Positions 33,211 through 41,081 of a DNA stretch of 43,448 nt are shown here, piece after piece. A program made the translations under genes and the position numbers. The notes beneath the pieces were generated by a model. The model made no database searches and had not been told where the DNA came from. It was given only the letters and a program-made list of their open reading frames with translations. Every line of letters starts with the position of its first letter. Positions within the stretch are counted from its first letter, which is position 1. The stretch lies in contig CAJAVE010000345.1 in the NCBI GenBank assembly GCA_903945325.1, positions 1 through 43,448 of the forward strand, in the 5' to 3' direction. This DNA comes from an uncultured beta proteobacterium. Its GTDB lineage: Bacteria; Pseudomonadota; Gammaproteobacteria; Burkholderiales; Burkholderiaceae_C.

Positions 33211-35841
33211 TCAGGCGCCCAGGCTTTGGCCGGAATCGCCGGAGTGGGTGAAGTAGGTAGCGCCAATTTCTTCAGACACATGGAATGCCGCCTCGCTGCA
33301 GTCCAGCAGCAATTCGATCAACTGGGAGTAGCAGCCATCGCCATCAGTAGTGCACAGGTCTTCCAGCTGCCATTGGCCGGGGTCGGGCACGCTGTACGAC
33401 AGCAGGCTGAGTTGGTCTGCCGGGCTGCCTGCCAGTTTGGCAAGGCGTCCGCGCAGGGTGTGCGCTACCCATGCCAGCGAGCGGGGGTTGTCCCGGTCCT
33501 GCACCAACAGGTCTACCAGTGCGACGATATCGCGGCTTTGCTGGTACTGGGCGTGGAAGGTAATGGTGCTGTCAAACAGGCTGACCATGGCCTCAAAGCC
33601 GCCGGTCTGTTGCACGCTGCCGGTCTCAAAGCCGATGCGCAGGGCAGACGCCAGAAACCCCAGTCGTTCGATGTGGCGGCCAATGCTCAGCAGGCGCCAG
33701 CCATCGTCACGGGTCATGCGGTCGGTTTGCAACCCGGTGATGGCGGCCAGGTGGTCACTGGCGGTTTTGAGGGTCGCCAGCGCCTGCACCGATGAATAGT
33801 CTGCACTGTGCGCGTGCTCGGCGCAGCTTGCAAAAAAGCGGTCTTCGGCGCGTTGCATCAGGCTCCAGTGCTCCTGTGACAGACGTTCACGCACAGAGGC
33901 GCCGGCCAGCCGCACGGCGCGAAGGTTGTATCCGACGCTGGTGGCTTGGTTGTTGCTGCCCAGGCTGGCGATCAGAGAGCGCTCAAACACCCGGCGCGCT
34001 TGCACCACGGGTGTGAGCGCGGGCACTCCGGGCAGCACCAGTGTGTTGTTTAACGCCATGCGACCCAGCCATGTCAACAGGGGCTGGGACGACTGGTCCT
34101 CTCCGCCCAGGCATTCCAGCACCAGGCGCGCCAGCTGGACCGAGTTTTCAGCCCGCTCGGTGTAACGGCCCAACCAGAATAGATTTTCGGCCGCGCGGCT
34201 GGTGACCAGGCGCTTGCGGTGTGCCAGAGTCGATGCTGTCAGTGCCGGTTGCAGCAACGTGGTTTTGTCGACGTTGCTCGTGGTAATGGCCCACACGTCG
34301 GCGCTGCTGCCGCCATGCTGCATGGAAGCCACGTCGGCACTGCCCCCGGCCACACGGGCCAGCCCGCCGGGCAACACGCGCCAAGATTGAGGCCCTGTGG
34401 ATACGGCAAACACCCGCAGCATGACCGAGCGCGGCACGACGTCAGCGGTGTCGGTTTGCCAGGTCGGCATTTGCGACAGCGGCATGTAGGCCTGAATGGT
34501 GTGTTCGTCGCTTTGGCGCAGGATGCGGCCCGCCCACTCGTCGCGTTCGCGCGGCATCAGGCTGCGCCCCAGCACTGCATCAAAATTGCCGTGCATGGCG
34601 GAGCCAGGGTAGGTGGGTTTGATGGCGTATTCCTGCAAGCGTGGCAGCACTTCCTCCAGCGCCGATCGCTCGCCACACCACCAGGTTGGCAATGCGGGCA
34701 GCAGCAACTCTTCACCGAGCAGGTGTTTCGACAGCGCTGGCAGAAAGCCCAGCAAGGCGGGCGACTCCAGAAACGCCGAGCCCGGTGCATTGGCTACCAG
34801 CACATTGCCGGCGCGGATCACTTGCAACAAGCCCGGCACGCCCAGCGTGGAGTCAGCGCGCAACTCCAGTGGGTCCAGAAACTGGTCATCCAGCCGCTTG
34901 AGCAGGCCATGCACCGGCACCAACCCGCGCAGGGTTTTGAGGAAGAGGTGCTGGTCGCGCACGATCAAGTCGTTGCCTTCAACAAGTGTGATGCCCAGGT
35001 AGCGTGCCAAATAGGCGTGCTCAAAATAGGTTTCGTTGTAGGGCCCCGGCGTCAGCAGGGCGATGTGGGCGTCCTGCCCGGCCGAACTCATGGACTTCAT
35101 ACTGTCCATCAGTGCGCGGTAGGTGCCAGCCAGGCGCTGCACCTGTAACTCTTCAAAAGCCTGGGGGAACAGGCGCGACACCGCCAGGCGGTTCTCCAGC
35201 AAATAGCCCAGGCCGGACGGCGCCTGTGTGCGCTGCGACACCACCCACCAGTTGCCGTCGGGCCCCCGTGCCAGGTCAAACGCAGCAATGTGCAAATGGG
35301 TGCCGCCCACCGGATGCACGCCGTGCATGGCGCGCAGGTAACCCGGGTGACCCTGTACCAAGGCAGGTGGCAACAGACCTTGGGCTACCAGATTCTGTGG
35401 TCCGTATACATCGGCCATCAGGCGGTCCAGCAGGCGCACCCGCTGCGACACACCGGTCTCGATTTGCTGCCAGCTGCGTGCCGAAATAATCAGGGGAAAC
35501 AAGCCCAGCGACCAGGGGCGCTGCGGCCCGTCTTCATCGGCATAGACGTTGTAGGTGACGCCGTTGTCGCGAATCTGGCGGGCGAGGGTGGTGTAGCGCT
35601 GGCCTAGCGGACCCAGGCCGTCAGACGCGCAACTTTCGAAGAATTGACCCCAAGCCGCAGTCATTCCAGCATCTGGTGCGACTGATTGCGCAGAATCGGT
35701 TTGCCCCAGGGCGCCTGTCGCGGTGCGACCGCGCAATTCGTCAAAGTGCCCAGGCACCGCAGCAAGTGATCGGGCGGCCAGCTCCAGCGCCGACAGTTTT
35801 TCAGCGGTCAGGGTCGAAGAAACAGCTTGGGCGTTTTTCAC
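33211..35841 (-). CDS. Circularly permuted ATP-grasp plus alpha-E domain fusion (predicted amidoligase)
   Basis: 876 residues from GTG. The N-terminal two thirds match the circularly permuted type-2 ATP-grasp proteins (LLDRLMADVYGPQNLVAQGLL, LLENRLAVSRLFP, LTPGPYNETYFEHAYLARYLG), a family predicted to join a carboxyl group to an amine. From about residue 548 the alpha-E helical domain begins (SRAAENLFWLGRYTERAENS). In many genomes these two are separate neighbouring genes; here they are fused. The transglutaminase-like gene lies 12 bases downstream. Iyer and co-workers proposed that such sets make and cut an unknown peptide or modify a protein; no product is proven. Ribosome-binding site is weak. 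Confidence 0.92.
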   Translation of the reverse strand: MKNAQAVSSTLTAEKLSALELAARSLAAVPGHFDELRGRTATGALGQTDSAQSVAPDAGMTAAWGQFFESCASDGLGPLGQRYTTLARQIRDNGVTYNVYADEDGPQRPWSLGLFPLIISARSWQQIETGVSQRVRLLDRLMADVYGPQNLVAQGLLPPALVQGHPGYLRAMHGVHPVGGTHLHIAAFDLARGPDGNWWVVSQRTQAPSGLGYLLENRLAVSRLFPQAFEELQVQRLAGTYRALMDSMKSMSSAGQDAHIALLTPGPYNETYFEHAYLARYLGITLVEGNDLIVRDQHLFLKTLRGLVPVHGLLKRLDDQFLDPLELRADSTLGVPGLLQVIRAGNVLVANAPGSAFLESPALLGFLPALSKHLLGEELLLPALPTWWCGERSALEEVLPRLQEYAIKPTYPGSAMHGNFDAVLGRSLMPRERDEWAGRILRQSDEHTIQAYMPLSQMPTWQTDTADVVPRSVMLRVFAVSTGPQSWRVLPGGLARVAGGSADVASMQHGGSSADVWAITTSNVDKTTLLQPALTASTLAHRKRLVTSRAAENLFWLGRYTERAENSVQLARLVLECLGGEDQSSQPLLTWLGRMALNNTLVLPGVPALTPVVQARRVFERSLIASLGSNNQATSVGYNLRAVRLAGASVRERLSQEHWSLMQRAEDRFFASCAEHAHSADYSSVQALATLKTASDHLAAITGLQTDRMTRDDGWRLLSIGRHIERLGFLASALRIGFETGSVQQTGGFEAMVSLFDSTITFHAQYQQSRDIVALVDLLVQDRDNPRSLAWVAHTLRGRLAKLAGSPADQLSLLSYSVPDPGQWQLEDLCTTDGDGCYSQLIELLLDCSEAAFHVSEEIGATYFTHSGDSGQSLGA

Positions 35842-35894
35842 TCTGGAGAGTATGCCGCAAACCCGTCATCCAACTGTGCTGAGTGTGGCGCGCA

Positions 35895-36602
35895 TCAGGC
35901 CAACGGCAAGGCATCCATCGCCACGTAAGCGTGCTTGATCCAGGTCTTGACGCGCTGGCGCTCCAGCATGCCCAGTGCGTTGGGACCTGAAGTCGTGTGA
36001 ATGGCGGCCCAGAAGCTGGCGTTTTGCCGGTCAATTTTGCGCATGCTGGCTTCGTGCAGTTGTGCCAGGTTAATGACCTGTGCGCCCAGTGCCAGTGCCT
36101 TTTTCAGCGCGGCGGACTGGTCCAGCTGCGAGAAATCGGTACCGCGCCCCAGGTTCTTGACCACGATGTAGTTAGGCCCCGCGCCATAGGTGTTGACCAG
36201 CTTGTCCAGCAGGTCGACCGAGTCTTTGCCAGCGTCGGCGATGTGCCACAGGTTAACGGTGACACCCATGTCGGCTAAGAGCGACAACAGGTCCGAGTCG
36301 CGCACCCAGCGCGACAGGGGCGCTGCCGTTTGCGCGGCCAGGTCGACGATGACGTTCTTCAGCTTGCCGTCAACCGGCGGCTCTTCAAAGACGGCAGCAA
36401 TCTGGTCCAGCCCTTCGTAAGTGTCCACGATCACCGGCGCGGCGTAGTCGGCGTAAAAGCGGGTGAACGAGGTGTGCGAGCGGTCGGTGTCAAAGCCGGT
36501 AAAGGGGTGACCCTTGTCAATGAAGTACTGTGCCAATAAGCGCGCAGCGACCGACTTGCCGACCCCGCCTTTTTCGCCGCCGATGAAATTGAGTGATGGC
36601 AT
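35895..36602 (-). CDS. ParA/MinD-like ATPase
   Basis: 235 residues. The deviant Walker A motif K11-G-G-V-G-K16-S17 marks the ParA/MinD/SIMIBI group, and the strand IVDLAAQTAAPLSRW is like the later switch region. The short opening PSLNFIGGEKGGVGKS and FTGFDTDRSHTSFTRFY resemble mobilisation or plasmid-type ATPases, but no partner (ParB, relaxase) is seen, so the role is open. It reads toward the ATP-grasp gene with 53 bases between; cotranscription is possible. Confidence 0.85.
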   Translation of the reverse strand: MPSLNFIGGEKGGVGKSVAARLLAQYFIDKGHPFTGFDTDRSHTSFTRFYADYAAPVIVDTYEGLDQIAAVFEEPPVDGKLKNVIVDLAAQTAAPLSRWVRDSDLLSLLADMGVTVNLWHIADAGKDSVDLLDKLVNTYGAGPNYIVVKNLGRGTDFSQLDQSAALKKALALGAQVINLAQLHEASMRKIDRQNASFWAAIHTTSGPNALGMLERQRVKTWIKHAYVAMDALPLA

Positions 36603-36748
36603 GTTGTTGTTTTCCGTTAGTTTAAATCGATAAGAGTATCTAGCAAGATGGGTGCCATCGGATTGATGTTCGTCAGGCGTGCCATACTGGGATTTGCCGG
36701 GTCGAAGGCTCTGTCAACCGGCCATTGTCGTATTTGCGAGGGGTAATT

Positions 36749-37279
36749 TTGAAACCATTTTTTCACCGGTTCTGTTTTGGAGCCCGCAAACTGTGTTTTG
36801 CAACTGCCCTGCTCGCGTCAGTGGGGGCCATGACCGCCTGCGACAGCCAGCGCATTGCCGAACTGGAGGAGGGCGTTGCCAGCGAGGGCGACGTGCGGAT
36901 GAAGTTCGGCGAGCCCGAGAAGGTGTGGGACGGCGAAAACGGCGCCCGCATCCTGGAGTACAACCGCCAGCCGGCCGGTGCCAAGAACTACATGATCACC
37001 ATTGGGCCAGACGGCAAGATGACCGCACTGCGCCAGGTATTGGCGCCCCATGTCTTTGCCAAAATCGTGCCCGGCATGACCATGGAAACGGTGCGCAAAA
37101 TGCTGGGCAAGCCCATGAAAGTCACTCCGTTTGAGCTGAAGAACGTCTGGCATTACGACTGGCGCTACATGGACGGCCCCAATGTGGGGGACGCCAAAGT
37201 TTTCACCGTGGTGTTCAACAGCGATTTGCGCGTGTTGTCTACCGGCTCGGTTGCGGATCCGGCATTGATGCCGAACTAA
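36749..37279 (+). CDS. BamE/SmpA-like lipoprotein
   Basis: 176 residues from the TTG at 36749, chosen because GAGGGG lies seven bases upstream; a TTG eight codons earlier is in frame. A hydrophobic signal ends in TAC with the lipid-attachment cysteine at residue 31, so it is probably an outer-membrane-type lipoprotein. Two SmpA-like motifs follow: EGVASEGDVRMKFGEPEKVW and GMTMETVRKMLGKPMKV, with a strand-rich end (FTVVFNSDLRVLSTG). BamE helps the outer-membrane beta-barrel machine, but this tandem form may do something else. Its end overlaps the VOC gene in antisense by 41 bases. Confidence 0.85.
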   Translation: MKPFFHRFCFGARKLCFATALLASVGAMTACDSQRIAELEEGVASEGDVRMKFGEPEKVWDGENGARILEYNRQPAGAKNYMITIGPDGKMTALRQVLAPHVFAKIVPGMTMETVRKMLGKPMKVTPFELKNVWHYDWRYMDGPNVGDAKVFTVVFNSDLRVLSTGSVADPALMPN

Positions 37280-37667
37280 CATCGTCTGGTGCTGACTCCA
37301 GGCGAATGTTCTGTGCAATTCGCCACACAACACCACTGGGGTCGAAGAGCGTGAAGTCCCGCATGGCCCAGGGTTGAGTCTCAGGCTCACTGATTTTGAC
37401 CTTGAAGCGCTCCGTGACCGTCCGCGCTTTTGCATGCCAGGCATCGACATTTTCGACAAGCAGGTGCATTTGACAGTTGGCGGCATGTTCGTGAAGGTAA
37501 AAATCCTGAAGCAGGAAGCTCGATGCACCGCAGTGGAAGTAGGCGATGTCTTCAAAGACTGACGCACGGGTGAAACCCAGCGCCTCATAGAACTCCATGG
37601 ACAACGCGAAGTCCCTCGCTGGTACAAAAGCCTTGATTTCAAAGACGGCGAGGTTATTTGGGTCCAT
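37239..37667 (-). CDS. VOC-family (glyoxalase/bleomycin-resistance fold) protein
   Basis: About 142 residues from the ATG at 37667; an ATG nine codons upstream is also in frame. The vicinal-oxygen-chelate pattern is seen: FEIKAFVPARDFALSMEFYEALGF at the start, a central ASSFLLQDFYLHEHAANCQMHLLV and the late FTLFDPSGVVWRIAQN. Whether it is an isomerase, dioxygenase or binding protein cannot be told. It overlaps the lipoprotein gene's 3' end. Confidence 0.85.
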   Translation of the reverse strand: MDPNNLAVFEIKAFVPARDFALSMEFYEALGFTRASVFEDIAYFHCGASSFLLQDFYLHEHAANCQMHLLVENVDAWHAKARTVTERFKVKISEPETQPWAMRDFTLFDPSGVVWRIAQNIRLESAPDDVSSASMPDPQPSR

Positions 37668-37724
37668 GGGTGACGATGTCAAATGAATGCGCATTTTGAA
37701 GGCGCAGGCTTCTGTTGGAGACGA

Positions 37725-38606
37725 TCATTCGTTCAGTTTCTTGTCCTGGGTCTTGGTGTCAAAGTCGCTGGCATCGTGCCGCTCGTGCAACTGCTTGCCC
37801 GGTTCACCAAAGGTGCGGTTGACCATGCGACCGCGCTGGGCGGCCGGACGTTGGGCAATCAACTTTGTCCAGCGCAGCACATGTGTGTAGGTCTGAACTT
37901 GCAGGAATTCACCTGCTTCGTACAGCTGACCCATGACAAGCGTGCCGTACCAAGGCCAGACGGCCATGTCGGCAATGGTGTACTCCTCTCCCGCCAGGTA
38001 CTGGCTTTGCGCGAGTCGTTGATCCAGTACATCCAGCTGGCGCTTGACCTCCATCGCGTACCGATCAATCGCATATTCGATCTTGGTCGGTGCGTACGCG
38101 TAGAAGTGACCGAACCCACCACCAAGAAACGGCGCACTGCCCATCTGCCAAAACAGCCACGACAGGCATTCGGCACGTTTGGCCGCATCAACAGGAAGAA
38201 ATGCGCCGAACTTCTCTGCCAGATAGATCAGGATCGCGCCGGATTCAAACACCCTGATCGGCGTTGCGCCACTGCGGTCCACCAACGCCGGAATTTTGGA
38301 GTTCGGGTTGACTGAGACGAAGCCGCTACCAAACTGATCACCTTCGTTGATCCGGATCAGCCAGGCGTCGTATTCAGCGCCGGTGTGTCCTGCTGCCAGT
38401 AACTCCTCCAGCATGACCGTGACCTTGACACCGTTGGGTGTGCCCAGTGAATACAGTTGCAGTGGATGGCGGCCCACAGGCAGTTCTTTCTCGTGGGTCG
38501 CGCCTGCCGTCGGGCGGTTGATGTTGGCAAAGCGACCACCATTTTCCTTGTTGGCAGACCAGATTTTGGGTGGCGTGTAAGGGGATAAATTTTCCATGAC
38601 AGACAT
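37725..38606 (-). CDS. yghU: Glutathione-dependent disulfide-bond oxidoreductase YghU
   Basis: 293 residues, against 288 in E. coli YghU, with very high similarity along its length: FANINRPTAGATHEKELPVG, LYSLGTPNGVKVTVMLEELL, WLIRINEGDQF and the C-terminal GRMVNRTFGEPGKQLHERHD. YghU is a glutathione transferase-fold protein binding two glutathiones and acting on disulfides. A second ATG three codons later (38597) is also possible. It stands alone between the VOC and FAD genes. Confidence 0.95.
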   Translation of the reverse strand: MSVMENLSPYTPPKIWSANKENGGRFANINRPTAGATHEKELPVGRHPLQLYSLGTPNGVKVTVMLEELLAAGHTGAEYDAWLIRINEGDQFGSGFVSVNPNSKIPALVDRSGATPIRVFESGAILIYLAEKFGAFLPVDAAKRAECLSWLFWQMGSAPFLGGGFGHFYAYAPTKIEYAIDRYAMEVKRQLDVLDQRLAQSQYLAGEEYTIADMAVWPWYGTLVMGQLYEAGEFLQVQTYTHVLRWTKLIAQRPAAQRGRMVNRTFGEPGKQLHERHDASDFDTKTQDKKLNE

Positions 38607-38640
38607 GGTACGGTAAGTTGCAAACTTGCGCTGGGCCTCA

Positions 38641-39870
38641 TCACAGCAGTTTGAGCACCCGGCAATCTTCCAGCGCGCGAACGTCTTTTATGGACAGCAG
38701 AGCGGGCACCACCAGCGCGTGCCAGCTCTTGCGCAATCGGCGTAGCGCACCGGGTACCGCGTGCAATCCAACCTGTGGCGCGGTTTGGGCCATAAACAGC
38801 TGGTAGACGCCTTCTTTTGCCGCGGCCAGCGTTTTGCTGGCCAGCACGGTTTTATTGGCCACAAGATAGGTCTCCAGGTCGCCAAAGGCCACCAGCATCG
38901 GCTTCGCGGGAGGTTTGAAGTCCTTCAGTTGCTGACCGGCCAGCCAGCGCGTGGCATTTTGCGCGGCCAAGGCGCCCATGTCGATAGCGTTATAGGCCTG
39001 TTTACCTACCGGCTTTGGCAAGGCTGCGGCATCGCCAATGACAAAAATACTTTGCGCATAGCGACTCTGCAGGTTCTGAGAAACGGGCGCCCAGGTGTGA
39101 GGCGGGCGAATCAACTTTGATTCACGCAACAGCGGCGGCGGTGCAAGCCCGGCCGCCCAGATAGTCAGTGCCGAGGGCAGCCGCTTGCCAGAAGCCAGCC
39201 AAACGCCTTTTGGCGTGATGCGGCCAACCGGGTCGCCGGTGTGAATCGACACCTTGTGTTCCTTGCATATCTGTCGCAGGTCGGCATCAATCGCCTTGGG
39301 AAACCCTGGCATCAGTTGATTGCCAGCCTCGACGATGGCAAACGATAGCTTCGGCCGATCGCGGTAGCGCCGTAACAGCTCGCCCAAGGCCTCAACACCT
39401 GAAATGCCGCCTCCGACGACGACGACCTGCAGTTCAGACTGCGTGTGCCGCAGTATGTCGAGCTTTTGCTCAATGGACAGGCTGTCCGCGACGGTTCGAA
39501 ACGGCCATGTGTAGCGGTCAACACCGGGTATGTGGTAGTCGTTTGTCACGCCCCCCACTGCAACAATGGCAACGTCGTAAGCAAGGGATTCACCAGCGGC
39601 AGTCACCACGCGGCGTCGGCGCGCGTCAATGTGTGTCACGCTGTCTTGTATAAAACGATGCCCGGCACGCGCAATGATCTGTGCCCGGTCCAGCTGCAGA
39701 CCCTGCGGTGTCTTGACACCCGAGAGAATTTCGTGGATGGCCGGAATCCATTCGAAATGCGGCGATGGGTCCACCACCGTCACGTCCATAGCCTTCGGCA
39801 ATTGAATTGCCGCGGCCAGTCCCGCAAAATTGGCGCCGACGATGACCACTTTATTCCGTTTGACTACCAT
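38641..39870 (-). CDS. FAD/NAD(P)-dependent oxidoreductase (NDH-2/AIF-like)
   Basis: 409 residues from the ATG at 39870, behind GGAG at good spacing. Two dinucleotide folds: FAD at the start (KVVIVGANFAGLAAAIQLP) and NAD(P)H in VVVVGGGISGVEALGELL. The motif FVIGDAAALPKPVGKQAYNAIDMGALAA binds the flavin near the end of the second fold. This group includes type II NADH dehydrogenases and AIF-like proteins; the missing long C-terminal membrane helix makes a plain NDH-2 uncertain. The substrate is not known. Confidence 0.9.
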   Translation of the reverse strand: MVVKRNKVVIVGANFAGLAAAIQLPKAMDVTVVDPSPHFEWIPAIHEILSGVKTPQGLQLDRAQIIARAGHRFIQDSVTHIDARRRRVVTAAGESLAYDVAIVAVGGVTNDYHIPGVDRYTWPFRTVADSLSIEQKLDILRHTQSELQVVVVGGGISGVEALGELLRRYRDRPKLSFAIVEAGNQLMPGFPKAIDADLRQICKEHKVSIHTGDPVGRITPKGVWLASGKRLPSALTIWAAGLAPPPLLRESKLIRPPHTWAPVSQNLQSRYAQSIFVIGDAAALPKPVGKQAYNAIDMGALAAQNATRWLAGQQLKDFKPPAKPMLVAFGDLETYLVANKTVLASKTLAAAKEGVYQLFMAQTAPQVGLHAVPGALRRLRKSWHALVVPALLSIKDVRALEDCRVLKLL

Positions 39871-39995
39871 TGAATGGGTCTCCAACAATGACTGTATGAC
39901 CAGCTCAGCACAACTAAACCCCAACTGCAGGGTGTACGGCTTTCGCATGGGTGCGCTTGCGATGACGTGCTCGTGCGTTCAAAAAGATGTCCTGC

Positions 39996-40391
39996 TTATG
40001 GGCCGGCAGATTTGGGGGCCTGTGGGTCTTCCCAATAGAAAGCGTTCCAGGAGTCCGCTCCGTCGAGCAGCCGGATTCGTACATCGCCGATCACCTCTGG
40101 CTCGAAGTTCCTGACATTCACGCCCATCCTCGTGTACTCCCTGGTGTTCAGCGGTTCCCAGTGTGTGGTGCATCCGCAAATACGGCAGCGTACTGTGCGC
40201 AGAGTCCTGTCACCGTGAATGTACTCGTTGGTGCTTTCAGGGTGTCCATGAATCCTGACGGTGCCGACATCGTAGTAGGCCCAGAGCGCGCCGAGTCTTC
40301 GACAAATGGAGCAGTTGCAATTGGTGACTTCGGATGGGCGGCTTGGAATCTCAATTCGAATGGCACCGCAGTGACAGGTGGCTTTGAGCAT
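39996..40391 (-). CDS. GFA-family protein (glutathione-dependent formaldehyde-activating fold)
   Basis: 131 residues from the ATG at 40391, with AGGAG eight bases upstream. The zinc motifs are C6-H-C8-G and C25-N-C27-S-I-C30, with a later VRCRICGCTTHW. The family is named after glutathione-dependent formaldehyde-activating enzyme (Gfa), but most members are uncharacterised zinc proteins. It is the last clearly intact normal gene before the decayed right end. Confidence 0.9.
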   Translation of the reverse strand: MLKATCHCGAIRIEIPSRPSEVTNCNCSICRRLGALWAYYDVGTVRIHGHPESTNEYIHGDRTLRTVRCRICGCTTHWEPLNTREYTRMGVNVRNFEPEVIGDVRIRLLDGADSWNAFYWEDPQAPKSAGP

Positions 40392-40439
40392 GTATTGGCT
40401 CCTGCTGTGATTGCAATAAAAGTTAGCCAAAGGCTACAG

Positions 40440-40631
40440 CTACCCGCGCTGTAACACGATGCAGTTGAAGTCGGTCGCAAAGATTGCCGGGTCAATGTGA
40501 CTCTGCGGCCCAGCCGAGCCCTGTATCTGGCTGCCAAAAGCATAGATGGCCAGGGCGCTAGGAAACCGAGCGAGGATTGCCGACACAACGGGGCTCCGTG
40601 GGGCGAGCAGTGGGGCAATGGTTGAAGGCAT
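40440..40631 (-). pseudogene. Remnant of a MNT/MntA-type nucleotidyltransferase
   Basis: 63 residues open from an ATG, with ILARFPSALAIYAFGSQIQG followed by SAGPQSHIDPAIF. The GS motif and the following spacing match the start of minimal nucleotidyltransferases (antitoxin MntA, usual partner HEPN toxin), but the acidic DxD position has become HID and the frame then ends in unrelated sequence (FNCIVLQRG). The rest of the gene and any toxin are missing. It is read as a truncated remnant rather than a working gene. Confidence 0.55.
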
Positions 40632-41081
40632 GTTGGGATTATGCCGTTAGGGTAGCCAGGTGCAATTGGGGGCCACGGCCCATCGCGACCACCGTCGTGA
40701 GCTGTCGGGATGACATGGGCAGTCTGTTAAGTTACTACTCTTTTTATAGCTGCTTGCGCATATTTCACGGGGGCTGCAGGTTGATTTTGCGTAATTTTTC
40801 TTGGAAAAAACGGCAAGAGTCAGGATTCCGAATGGTGGTTGAAGACTCAAAGCGGGTGCAAAGATTTGGGATCTGCATGGTCCAAACCGGCCGTTGGAAA
40901 CCGTAAGTCGGCCGGCAGCTTTGGGGCGACTATTTCCTTAGAGCGGGTACTTCCAGGGCCAACAGCGGTCAGAAGCGACGCTCCAGATAGTCTAGTTTAG
41001 TCAGTGTTCATTCGTGTCGCGCAGCTCACGCTGATCCCCTTTGATTGCGCGAAGGAAGCCTTGTCCTTCGGCATTTCGAGG
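40632..41081. other. Intergenic region without a convincing gene
   Basis: 450 bases. It holds one good copy of the dispersed repeat at 40746-40788 and otherwise low-complexity, stop-rich sequence with no open frame worth naming. It looks like eroded accessory DNA between the nucleotidyltransferase remnant and the serine hydrolase gene. Confidence 0.6.
40746..40788 (+). repeat. Copy of a dispersed repeat
   Basis: Begins ATAGCTGCTTGCGCA and continues TATTTCACGGGGGC. It shares 34 of 43 bases with the copy at 32136-32178 (minus) and its first 15 bases exactly with 25188-25202. No ends, target duplications or open frame are seen, so it is not a full insertion sequence. Confidence 0.7.
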
